Source of the DNA: Dyadobacter tibetensis Y620-1
Lineage (GTDB): Bacteria; Bacteroidota; Bacteroidia; Cytophagales; Spirosomataceae
Assembly (NCBI RefSeq): GCF_000566685.1
Contig: NZ_AZQN01000005.1
Coordinates: forward strand, 220,157-284,156
Direction: 5' to 3'
DNA length: 64,000 nucleotides
Shown here: in pieces, positions 8,610-17,564 of the stretch
Layout: each line of letters begins with the position of its first letter
Position numbering within the stretch: the first letter of the stretch is position 1
The notes under the pieces: generated by a model
Database searches by the model: none
Told to the model about the DNA's origin: nothing
Seen by the model: only the letters and a program-made list of their open reading frames with translations
Position numbers and translations under genes: made by a program

Positions 8610-11594
8610 ATGGACATTAACACTATACATACTAACATACTATTTTTACGAAAAAGGTTTCTATTCAATAAGTTTATACTCTTATTATTTATTTCATTTT
8701 ATGCTGCAGATAGTAATGCGGCGAATGTTACCGTCACTCTTTGGGCAGATGGAGATGGAAACGCTAGAAAAGCGACCCAAGAAAATGTAATCGATGGGAG
8801 TACCACGACAGTGTGGGTAAATTTATTAGATTTTGCCACCAACCAGGTAATTTCTCAAAAGGCGGTTGGTAACACCGGAGTTGCTACAATCACTGGGGCT
8901 ATTAATAATGCTGCATATAGGCTGGTTTTAACCAGCTCCCAACCTGCCCTGGGTGATGTATTATTAGAATCATCCCTTCCTACCAATTGGGTAAACACCG
9001 GGGTTAATCTTACAGCCAATGCAACAGGAACAGGAGATGCCAGCAATCGGTCGGGGAAATTAGATATTAATATGCCTGCCAGCGGTAATTTGTCAAACAT
9101 TTTTTTTGGAATTGAACAACGGCCTACAGCCTTGTCTGTTACCGCCTCTGCCCAACAGAATCCTGGTGGTAATTATCAAATGGGAGTTGTTTCACCAAAT
9201 GCGCTCGACGCTGAAGATGGCAATATATGGTCCACCGGAACAGGAACCGTAAAGATTGAAACGCTGCCTACCAATGGGGTGCTCTATTATAATGGAAGTT
9301 TGGTAACACTGGGGCAGGTAATTGGAAATTTTAATCAAAATCTATTAAAACTGGATCCGAATGATGGGGTTTCAAGTGTAGCGTTTAATTATTCCGTAAT
9401 CGATAGGGCTGGCGCGTCTAGTTCTGATATCGGGACCATCACAATGCCCTTGACAGAGCCTATAGAATTTACCTGTGACTCTTATGTCTATCAGGTACTT
9501 GCTGCAACAGCGGCAAATAATAGTACACTATACCGTTATAATCCATTCTCGGGATCGAGAGTGGCAATTAAAACCCTGTCCTCCAGGTATAATGCCATTG
9601 GGTATAATGTTAAAGACAATTTAATATGGGGTACCGACGACCATCAAAACAGACTTGTTCGTATCGATGCCCAAGGAAATGAAACGTTTTATACTGTTCC
9701 AAATTTGCCTACTTCAACTTATAATAATGCGGATGTGACCACCGATGGATACTATTATATATTTCAGTCAAGTGAATCCAAATTTTATGTAATTGATTTA
9801 AATGAGACTAGTCCTAATTTTTTGAAGTTAGTAGATCCTACAATAGGCTATGCACTGGATACCAGTCCATATGGTACGACTTTTAATAACCATGGTAGTT
9901 CCGATATAGCCTATAATCCTACGGATAATTATTTTTATACGATCAGAACAGGTACAGGGACTAATCCTTATAAAATGATTAAATATAGCCCTGTTGATAT
10001 GTCGTCCACGGTAGCTACGAATTCGGTGCGCGGAGGAGGTATTCAGGGTGAAGGCTGGGGAGCAGGTGCTACTTTTTTCGACAAGGATGGCAACTTCTTT
10101 ATTTTTAACAACCAGCAAGGCAAATATTACAGGATCGACTTGGTTACCAATGAAGCAACATTACTTTCTACAGGTATTTCCAGCAGTTATAATGACGGAG
10201 CATCTTGCCCTACTGCGGAGTCATTTCGTATTGATTTAGGAGATGCCCCGGATACATATCAGACTTTATATAATAGTGGTGGACCCTCACACACCATAAA
10301 TGCAAATCTCTTATTGGGACAGAATATTGATCCCGAGGACGAAGGAAAACCTTCAGTAGATGCAGATGGTGATGACAATACCGATGTGCCCGACGATGAA
10401 GACGGATTGCCAGTTATTCCCGCCTTGGGCACCGCTTATACCTCTTATAATCTTAAGGTGGATGTCACTAATAATACTGGTGCTGCGGCAACATTAAGTG
10501 GGTGGATAGATTTTAATAGAAATGGAGTCTTTAATAGCTCTGAAAGGGCTCAGGTTAACGTTCCTGCTGGAGCAACGTCCGTCACCTTAAATTGGACGGG
10601 TTTAAGTGGACTTAGTGCTGGTCAGAGTTATATCCGCTTGCGGCTGGCATCTATCGCTTCAGAAGTAGCTAATCCAGGTGGTGACAGTGGGTCGGCAAAT
10701 AATGGGGAAGTAGAAGACTATCCTATCACTATCTATCAGACTCCACCGCCCACTGCGGTTCCTGATGAATTTTCAACATCATGTGAAATGGGCTCAGTAA
10801 ATATACTGGAGAATGATATAGCGGGTGGTGCTCCCATTGTCCCTGCCCAAACCCGTCTCATTGATCCTGCTGACGGGAGCCGAGTTCTGACTGTAAGCAT
10901 CGCCGGAGAAGGGGTGTATACGCTCGATCCAGGTACAGGTATCGTTCAATTTACGCCCGCGTCTAACTTTCAGGGAATTTCTACTGTGGACTACGTTATA
11001 GTCGATGAAAATGCATTGGAGTCTACCTCGACTATTTCTGTTAATGTGAACTGTCCTTTGCCAGTAACCCTGATATCGTTTTCGGCAACTACAGAATCCG
11101 AAACGACAATTCTCAGCTGGTCTACCGTGATGGAGTCGAATAGTTCACATTTCGTAATAGAACGCAGTAATGATGCCAAAACCTGGAATGCAATAGGTCA
11201 AGTAGAAACCCATGGAGAAAGTGAGCAACTACGTAAATATGATTTTATTGATCAGCATCCGTTGAAGGGTGAAAATCTTTATCGCCTAAAAATGGTAGAC
11301 CTCGACCTTAGTTTTAGCTACAGTCGCCTGGTCAGTGTGAAATTTAAGCAAGTAGAATCGGGCCTTTCCGTTTACCCTAATCCAGCCACTGAGTACTTGA
11401 TGGTTGATCAGTATCAAGAGGGAAGTTTATATCAACTTATAAGGCAGAATGGCGACCCGGTAAATGCTGGATGGTCGAAAATTGAAGCTACGGGTAAGAT
11501 TCGGCTCGACGGCCTTACTTCAGGAATATACCTGCTCAATATAATGAATGTCGACGGGGCGCTGGAAAGTCATAAAGTCATCGTTATAAAATAA
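8610..11594 (+). CDS. Secreted T9SS type A protein with GEVED domain
   Basis: 994 residues. After a basic N-terminus a hydrophobic segment (about 21-35) ending near Ala forms the signal peptide. Then come a cadherin-like module with LYYNGSLVTLG, a beta-propeller-like region around 290-530 (YNAIGYNVKDNLIWG, resembling DUF6923), a GEVED domain with acidic PDDEDGLPV and GEVEDYPI (about 545-710), an Ig-like module, and a C-terminal T9SS sorting region (VYPNPATEYL, GLTSGIYLLN). Export by Sec, then the type IX system, to the cell surface or medium. Function otherwise unknown; adhesion is the usual suggestion for such modules. It shares architecture with the gene at 12414. A hairpin follows the stop. 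Confidence 0.88.
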   Translation: MDINTIHTNILFLRKRFLFNKFILLLFISFYAADSNAANVTVTLWADGDGNARKATQENVIDGSTTTVWVNLLDFATNQVISQKAVGNTGVATITGAINNAAYRLVLTSSQPALGDVLLESSLPTNWVNTGVNLTANATGTGDASNRSGKLDINMPASGNLSNIFFGIEQRPTALSVTASAQQNPGGNYQMGVVSPNALDAEDGNIWSTGTGTVKIETLPTNGVLYYNGSLVTLGQVIGNFNQNLLKLDPNDGVSSVAFNYSVIDRAGASSSDIGTITMPLTEPIEFTCDSYVYQVLAATAANNSTLYRYNPFSGSRVAIKTLSSRYNAIGYNVKDNLIWGTDDHQNRLVRIDAQGNETFYTVPNLPTSTYNNADVTTDGYYYIFQSSESKFYVIDLNETSPNFLKLVDPTIGYALDTSPYGTTFNNHGSSDIAYNPTDNYFYTIRTGTGTNPYKMIKYSPVDMSSTVATNSVRGGGIQGEGWGAGATFFDKDGNFFIFNNQQGKYYRIDLVTNEATLLSTGISSSYNDGASCPTAESFRIDLGDAPDTYQTLYNSGGPSHTINANLLLGQNIDPEDEGKPSVDADGDDNTDVPDDEDGLPVIPALGTAYTSYNLKVDVTNNTGAAATLSGWIDFNRNGVFNSSERAQVNVPAGATSVTLNWTGLSGLSAGQSYIRLRLASIASEVANPGGDSGSANNGEVEDYPITIYQTPPPTAVPDEFSTSCEMGSVNILENDIAGGAPIVPAQTRLIDPADGSRVLTVSIAGEGVYTLDPGTGIVQFTPASNFQGISTVDYVIVDENALESTSTISVNVNCPLPVTLISFSATTESETTILSWSTVMESNSSHFVIERSNDAKTWNAIGQVETHGESEQLRKYDFIDQHPLKGENLYRLKMVDLDLSFSYSRLVSVKFKQVESGLSVYPNPATEYLMVDQYQEGSLYQLIRQNGDPVNAGWSKIEATGKIRLDGLTSGIYLLNIMNVDGALESHKVIVIK

Positions 11595-11602
11595 TATAGG
11601 AT

Positions 11603-11644
11603 ACCCTGATAGGTCATTTGTGCCTACTCCAGGCCTGTCAGGGT
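11603..11644 (+). terminator. Hairpin after the T9SS gene
   Basis: Inverted repeat ACCCTGATAGG (11603-11613) / CCTGTCAGGGT (11634-11644), 10 of 11 bp paired, starting 9 nt after the stop of the 994-residue protein. The following tract (AATCTTAT) is only weakly T-rich. Confidence 0.5.
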
Positions 11645-12413
11645 AATCTTATGCATACCTACGGGAAGCCCGCCTCCTCCTAAAATACTACTGTGTGGTC
11701 GGGATCTGGTTCTATAAGCTTTCGAGCATCAGGGTAATAGTTCTCAAACCTGTCATAGATAGTTCCCGGCAAACAACGAGATTCCATAAGACTTGCGGGC
11801 CTGTAGAGTAATAGAAACTGCCAATTCAATAACCCTGATTGACTTTGTAACCTATGCTGTTGCACTTAGACAGCATGAGGTCCCGATTCTAAGGTTGTGT
11901 TTAGCCTAAGGAGCCCTTCGATTAGTTTCCTGCAAAGTCTAACAAAATGATACTTTCTAAAGCAGAGTGGATCATACATCTATTTGTGGCCAGCATTGGT
12001 TGGCCATATTCCCTAAAGTATACATTGGACTCATTTACCTGTAGGTAAGCACTTGCCGTAGAGTCCCCATCCACTACCTATTCCGAAAAATCTATGGGTG
12101 GATATACTATGTATGCATGCTCCCTTGATTATTCCTAAAATCTATGCTGGTTGCTGAATTGTGGTAACAAATTTTTGTTAAATAGCCCATTGAAGATAGC
12201 ATCATTATGTTATACACTTTAGTATTTTTTTTGACTAGGTATATTGTTGTAATATTTGCACGTGAGAGATTAAAATATTATTCAGTTAAATACTTAGCCA
12301 AAACATACTAGGCCAAAGGAAAAATAATTTTTAAGCACTAATCCTTAGCATTCGATTGAATAGTGTGCTGATCTTAAAAAATTGAATTAAATTATAATTA
12401 AATATACACGCTT
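11645..12413. other. About 770-bp intergenic region
   Basis: No supported gene. A 61-codon minus-strand frame at 11680-11865 has no recognisable domain. An imperfect promoter-like pair is visible: TTTG at 12230-12233 and TAATATTTG at 12250-12258, about 155 nt ahead of the next gene. Confidence 0.5.
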
Positions 12414-14405
12414 ATGAAAAGTCTAATAACTACACTTATAAATTGTTTCATACTTCTGTTCGCTATCTGTTCGTCTGTTCTTGCCCAAACCACTTCCTAT
12501 CGTACTATTAATTGGTCTACTCTCGGTGCTAATCCCTCAACTGTAGCTTCATCTTCTGGCCAAACTTTTCTAAATATTGGAGAAAAGCTGGGCATTCCAC
12601 AATTGAATGGAGTAAGCCTGAATCTTAGGTATGTATATGATGGATCCCCTACCCCATGTTTAGGAGGGAGCCCCGGACAGCAACTATATATCAATGGAGC
12701 TGGAAATGTTAATAGCAAATCTGTCTGGACTAACAATGAGTTCAATATTTACGATGGGAGATTAACGGTTACCCTTAGTTCTCCTTTTCAGATGAGATGG
12801 AATAATATGGGTACGGGTTTTATCGGTGGAGAGTCACTTAGTTATGGTCCTACAGCGGTTGGGAGCATAACTTCAACTCATTCTGGATCTGGCATGATTC
12901 TAACCGATGATGCCATTTCTAATGGAAATGCCGTTAACTGTAGTTCTATAACTAACTATGGCTTTGGACAGTGGACTACCAGTTCTCCAGTTACGCAAAT
13001 ATATACTATTGCTAATGGGGGGCAAGGATCTGTTGGTTCCCTGCAAATAGGTGTGGTTAGCTACACTTTGTCAGGAAATATATACAATGACGGTAATGGA
13101 TTAAATGATTCTGGCGGGGCCTTAGTTAATACTTCAGGTGTAGGCGCAATCGATCCCGTCGATGGAGCATTAAGTTTGGGCGAAGCACTTTATGTAACCT
13201 TGGTGGATAGTGCTGGTAATGGTCTGCAAACCATTCCTGTTTCTAATACTGGAACTTATACATTCTCTACAGTAAACCCTGGAACATATTCAGTGGTTTT
13301 AAGTACGAATGCAAGTGGAAATACGGTGGGAAATGCTCCACTTCCGACCGACTGGAATTTTACCGGGGAGCAATTAGGGGTCGTTCCGGGGACGTCAGAT
13401 GGGACAGTAAACGGGCTTTTAACGGGAGTGGTTATTTCTACTGCTGACGTTACCAATGCCAATTTTGGTGTCAATAAAAAGCCCGAAGTAGCCGAAGGGG
13501 TGGATGACTCTAGAAAAAACCCAGGTTCAAATGTTCAAAGTCCAGTGAGCTCAGCGAGATTTTCCGGAACGGATCTTGAAGATGGAGCCTATGCAAACAA
13601 CTTATCTGGAAGATCGGTAAGACTGGTGCCAGTAACTGGGGGTACGTTATATTATAATGGAGTCCTTGTTAACCCGGAAGGAGTACTAGTATCTAACTTT
13701 AATCCTTCTCTGGTGACTGTAGATCCTGATGGAGCTGATTCCTCTACCGAGATAGTCGTTGAGCTGGCTTATTCTGTTTTCGATGATGCTGGCATAGAGT
13801 CGGATCCGAAGGTTATTCAGGTTCCCTTTGATGCTGATGCCTTGCCCGTGAAACTTATAAGCTATGATGTTAGGAATGGGGGGGAGAATTCAGTCATTCT
13901 GAATTGGTCCACTGCTTTGGAAATTAATAGCGATAGGTTTGAGATTGAACGTAGTCATGACGCCAATCACTGGGAAAATATTGGAAAAATAGTTTCTGAA
14001 GGAGAAAGCAATAGACAAAGGGATTATCATTTTGTTGACGAAACTCCATTTACTGGTACAAATTATTATAGGCTGAAAATGATTGATAAAGACAACAGCT
14101 ATCAGTACAGCCGTATTAGATCGATAAATTTGTCAGGTGAATCATTTCAGTTTAGTCTATACCCTAACCCAAGTGATCAGTTATTATTTATTAATGACGA
14201 GAAAGATAATTCTATTCCAATGGATAAGGTTAGGCAAATTGTGATATCTAATTTGAGTGGAGCGACTGTACTCTCCTTTCCCAAACCTCTCCCTGTTACA
14301 TCAGAAGGAATCGATATAAGTGCACTTAACTCTGGTATTTATATTGTGAAATTATTCCTGATTGATGGCTCACTAAGCACACACAAGCTGGTCGTAAACA
14401 AATAA
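12414..14405 (+). CDS. Secreted T9SS type A protein
   Basis: 663 residues with a signal peptide ending at about residue 25 (SSVLAQ). The N-terminal half is beta-rich and unrecognised. A SdrD/Cna-B-like module follows (SGNIYNDGNGLND...), then a cadherin-like module with LYYNGVLVN, then the fibronectin-like stretch common before T9SS tails (ILNWSTALEINSDRFEIERS) and the C-terminal sorting domain (LYPNPSDQ, LNSGIYIVKL). The last about 330 residues parallel those of the 994-residue protein encoded upstream, so the two are partial paralogues. Exported to the cell surface by T9SS; function unknown. Confidence 0.87.
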   Translation: MKSLITTLINCFILLFAICSSVLAQTTSYRTINWSTLGANPSTVASSSGQTFLNIGEKLGIPQLNGVSLNLRYVYDGSPTPCLGGSPGQQLYINGAGNVNSKSVWTNNEFNIYDGRLTVTLSSPFQMRWNNMGTGFIGGESLSYGPTAVGSITSTHSGSGMILTDDAISNGNAVNCSSITNYGFGQWTTSSPVTQIYTIANGGQGSVGSLQIGVVSYTLSGNIYNDGNGLNDSGGALVNTSGVGAIDPVDGALSLGEALYVTLVDSAGNGLQTIPVSNTGTYTFSTVNPGTYSVVLSTNASGNTVGNAPLPTDWNFTGEQLGVVPGTSDGTVNGLLTGVVISTADVTNANFGVNKKPEVAEGVDDSRKNPGSNVQSPVSSARFSGTDLEDGAYANNLSGRSVRLVPVTGGTLYYNGVLVNPEGVLVSNFNPSLVTVDPDGADSSTEIVVELAYSVFDDAGIESDPKVIQVPFDADALPVKLISYDVRNGGENSVILNWSTALEINSDRFEIERSHDANHWENIGKIVSEGESNRQRDYHFVDETPFTGTNYYRLKMIDKDNSYQYSRIRSINLSGESFQFSLYPNPSDQLLFINDEKDNSIPMDKVRQIVISNLSGATVLSFPKPLPVTSEGIDISALNSGIYIVKLFLIDGSLSTHKLVVNK

Positions 14406-14418
14406 TGAAGGTCTTCCT

Positions 14419-14456
14419 TCTCCAGATGTACTTATTCATTTAAGTAGGTCTGGAGA
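14419..14456. terminator. Hairpin between convergent genes
   Basis: TCTCCAGA (14419-14426) pairs with TCTGGAGA (14449-14456), and inside it TACTTA (14429-14434) pairs with TAAGTA (14441-14446) around a 6-nt loop. It lies between the T9SS gene and the convergent kinase gene; no long T-tract. Confidence 0.55.
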
Positions 14457-14503
14457 GGTCCTTCCAGACCAATCTTTCCCCATTCTAATACTCAACTGCA
14501 AAC

Positions 14504-16603
14504 CTATTTTTGAAGGGTTATATTATTCGCCTCTTCTGTATATAACTTATATCTGGGTTTGGGGATAGATAAGCGTATTTCTGTTCCATTGAAGCTAGAA
14601 TTGATAGTTAACTGACCGCATAACTTAGCCGCTCGGTCTTGAATAGATAAAATACCTACGGAACCTTTTTTTGCTACTTCTTGGATATCGAATCCTCTTC
14701 CATTATCTGACAAATTGAGATGGACTGTATTCAATTCTTCATAAATTAATAATGTAATAGAATTAGCTTTTCCGTGCTTAAGAATATTTGTCAGCGCTTC
14801 CTGAATTATTCTTAAGAGATGAATTTTTGCATTAAAGTCAAGATAGGATAAGGCGGCAGTGTCGATGTCGAGGTTTTTTTTGTAATGAGGGGCCGGAAAT
14901 GCACCATTGACCAGGGATTCCATTCGAGAAGCAAAAACGGTATCGGTGAGATTGCTTGCGCTATCCTTAAACCATTTGTGACTTTTATCCCTTGATATTT
15001 GGTATATCTCATTTATTTGATTTTGAAGAAGTTTTAGCTTATCGCCCACTGGGTTTGTAGGGTGATCTAAAATCAATAATTCGATTTGGTGACTTACGGC
15101 CGCAATAGAAGACGTGAGATTATCGTGTAAATCCTGGCCTAGTATTTTTCGTTCTTCTTCTCGAGCAGCTTCGATTTCATATACTTGTAATTTGGTAGAA
15201 TCTTCGATCTGGTGAACCAACTCCTCTGTTCTTTTTAAGGTTATTTGGTAGCGCCAGATCAAGCCAAGAATAATAAGAATGGATATGGTAAGGATAAACA
15301 AGAAAATGATTTTGCCATATTTTTGCCGCTCTGTAAGATAAAGAATATGTTGGTCTCGTTGGCCTAAATCGAATACTTGCTTCATCTCAAGAGCTTTTCC
15401 TTGCAGTTCTAAAAGGTGCTTACGCTCCTGAAACTGCATCATTTGTTCATGATATGCCAGTGCCTTGGTGGTATTCCCCTTTACTCGCTGTTCTTGGTAT
15501 AGCTCCTGAAGCACCTTATAAATAACTGGTTTCCTATAATCAGTTAAGTTGAGCTTAGTGAAGACTTTCTCACTCTGGGAGGCTAATCCCATCCGTCGTA
15601 GACTTAATCCCTTATATACCATAGCACTTTCCCATCCATCAATAATTTCTAGATTTGGGAAAGTGTGATATGCAGAATCTATTCTTGCCAATACTTCTGG
15701 GTATTTACCCTCTTCGAAAGCTATACCTGCCGTTAAAACGTAAGAATAAGCCAATAGTCGCTTATACCATTTCTTCTTAGGTGTCAGTTTAGCTTCTTCA
15801 TGCAATGAGAATATGCGTTGGGAATATTTTGCTTCTTTGGTGCTTTGGTATAGGGTAAAGTTCGCAACTTGCTTTAATCGAATAATGTATGCTGCCAAAG
15901 CTAGATTCTTGGGAGTTTGAGCCAGTCTAGCAATAAGTGTACCCGCACTATCTGCGTAAATTAAGGTTTGCAACGGAAGCTCCAATCGCTCGAATAATTG
16001 AGCAATGGTAGTATATTTTGGTAAAACAACATTAGAGTCTCTCGATTGTTTCGCCACCGCTATGGCTTTTTTTAAAGTAAAATATGCATTCTCAAAGTTA
16101 TCTTCTTCTATCTGGAAGACCGCTTGAATGGCTAGTACTCTAGAGAACTGCCCTAAGTTGGGATTCTGTGATTTGGGAAATAGTTTTAAATATAAATTGC
16201 AATACTGCATCCCAATTTCTTGATAAGGGTAATTGTAATCATTTCCTCGACCCCTCAGACTCTTTTTATTTTTATGGTAATTCGTAGCTCGGAACAGATA
16301 TTGGCAAATATCAAATAGAAAAGTTCTTTGCTCTTTTAGGGTAGTAATGTCTTTATATCGAGGGGCAAATAACAAACATAATGAATCGGTCTGCTCATAT
16401 TCTTTTATGGTCCATTCTTCAATTTCATAGGTATGGGAAAGTATTTTTTGTGTTTCGGCGATCGTCAGATGCTGTGGGTCTTTAGGTTTTAGGGTGTCGG
16501 GTAGTGCTTGAAATAAATGGTTACTAATTTGTGCTTCGGAAAATTGTGGACTAATCAGACTGATCATTAGCGAGAAGACGAATATGCGTAAGACTAGGGG
16601 CAT
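14504..16603 (-). CDS. Membrane histidine kinase, HisKA_3 type, with TPR-like sensor
   Basis: 699 residues: a signal peptide-like start, a long alpha-helical periplasmic part (about 50-420) that reads like TPR repeats, one membrane segment at 431-451, a short coiled coil, the HisKA_3 dimerisation helix with phospho-acceptor His493 (GQDLHDNL) and a C-terminal HATPase with N-box (IIQEALTNILKHGKA) and G-box (DNGRGFDI). This is the NarX/LiaS-like class that phosphorylates LuxR-type regulators. The regulator gene 16718-17356 lies immediately upstream on the same strand (114-nt gap) and is its likely partner. Signal unknown. Confidence 0.92.
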   Translation of the reverse strand: MPLVLRIFVFSLMISLISPQFSEAQISNHLFQALPDTLKPKDPQHLTIAETQKILSHTYEIEEWTIKEYEQTDSLCLLFAPRYKDITTLKEQRTFLFDICQYLFRATNYHKNKKSLRGRGNDYNYPYQEIGMQYCNLYLKLFPKSQNPNLGQFSRVLAIQAVFQIEEDNFENAYFTLKKAIAVAKQSRDSNVVLPKYTTIAQLFERLELPLQTLIYADSAGTLIARLAQTPKNLALAAYIIRLKQVANFTLYQSTKEAKYSQRIFSLHEEAKLTPKKKWYKRLLAYSYVLTAGIAFEEGKYPEVLARIDSAYHTFPNLEIIDGWESAMVYKGLSLRRMGLASQSEKVFTKLNLTDYRKPVIYKVLQELYQEQRVKGNTTKALAYHEQMMQFQERKHLLELQGKALEMKQVFDLGQRDQHILYLTERQKYGKIIFLFILTISILIILGLIWRYQITLKRTEELVHQIEDSTKLQVYEIEAAREEERKILGQDLHDNLTSSIAAVSHQIELLILDHPTNPVGDKLKLLQNQINEIYQISRDKSHKWFKDSASNLTDTVFASRMESLVNGAFPAPHYKKNLDIDTAALSYLDFNAKIHLLRIIQEALTNILKHGKANSITLLIYEELNTVHLNLSDNGRGFDIQEVAKKGSVGILSIQDRAAKLCGQLTINSSFNGTEIRLSIPKPRYKLYTEEANNITLQK

Positions 16604-16717
16604 TTTGTAATTGAAAAAATATTCCTATTGAAAATGAATTTTACGACGAACTTCTGCTCCTACCTGAAAACTTGAGATCTTTCTCAGGAAGTAAGCTTCG
16701 AGAGTAACCATTTGAAG

Positions 16718-17356
16718 TCATATAAGGCCTCGCTTCCTAGAAAATGCTAAAAGCTCAACAATGGAAGAACATTTGGCTTTCTGCATCATGTGTCGACGGT
16801 GGGCTATGATGGTGTGCTTACTTAAAAATAATTTTTCCGCAGCCTCGATTATAGAAAGACCTTGTGCAAAAAGTTGCAAAATCTCTAGTTCTCTCGTAGT
16901 AAATGGGATCGGATCTGTCTCAGCGGTCTCAGTGATGATATTGGAAATAAATGGGCTCGTGAATATATGGCCCTGCTGTATATCTTTTATACACTCTACT
17001 ACTTCTCCAAAGCCACTTGATTTGCTAATAAATCCCTCGGGTGAATAAAGAAATATATATTTGATCACATTGGGATCAATAACACTACTAACAATGATGA
17101 CTTTGATTCTTTTATTTAACCTTCTCGCCTCGCTTATCAGGGGAATGGCATGTTTGTCTTTAATATAATAATCTATAAATAAAAAAATATTCTTCTTTGA
17201 AGAATTCTCTATAAAAAATCTTATTAAATCCTTTTCATCAATGAATATGTGAACAGATTCGAAAATATTCAAGCGTTCTAATACCAAAGAAAAGGAATCT
17301 GCAAACATCCTATGGTCCTCAAAAATGATAGCTACCGAATTCGGATTTTGTATCAT
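16718..17356 (-). CDS. LuxR/NarL-type response regulator
   Basis: 212 residues. The receiver keeps the phosphorylation set: acidic pair E13-D14, acceptor Asp62 (LFIDYYIKD), Ser90 and Lys112 (GFISKSS). The HTH at about 145-205 has the LuxR pattern (FTTRELEILQLFAQGLSIIEAAEKL). It precedes the histidine kinase on the same strand, so the two probably form a two-component system. This contrasts with the degenerate receiver encoded at 6805. Targets are not shown; the flanking T9SS genes are candidates by position only. Confidence 0.93.
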   Translation of the reverse strand: MIQNPNSVAIIFEDHRMFADSFSLVLERLNIFESVHIFIDEKDLIRFFIENSSKKNIFLFIDYYIKDKHAIPLISEARRLNKRIKVIIVSSVIDPNVIKYIFLYSPEGFISKSSGFGEVVECIKDIQQGHIFTSPFISNIITETAETDPIPFTTRELEILQLFAQGLSIIEAAEKLFLSKHTIIAHRRHMMQKAKCSSIVELLAFSRKRGLI

Positions 17357-17564
17357 TAGTGTGTTGTTTATTATTTTTATTGAATTTATTCTTTAAAATA
17401 ATAAACATGTTTGAGACCACAAAAAAATTACTCAGTCGAACTGTCAAACATTAGTACTGATATATAGTAAATAATCTATAATTCCTCTGGATGTTTTGTA
17501 GAATTAATATTTAGAATGTGTCTCTGTAGTTCTTGTTAGGGTGTTTTTGAACCTAGCATACTTT

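Noticed and set aside
11680..11865. 61-codon minus-strand frame in the gap after the first T9SS gene
   Set aside because: No recognisable domain and no conserved start context; listed only within the intergenic entry.
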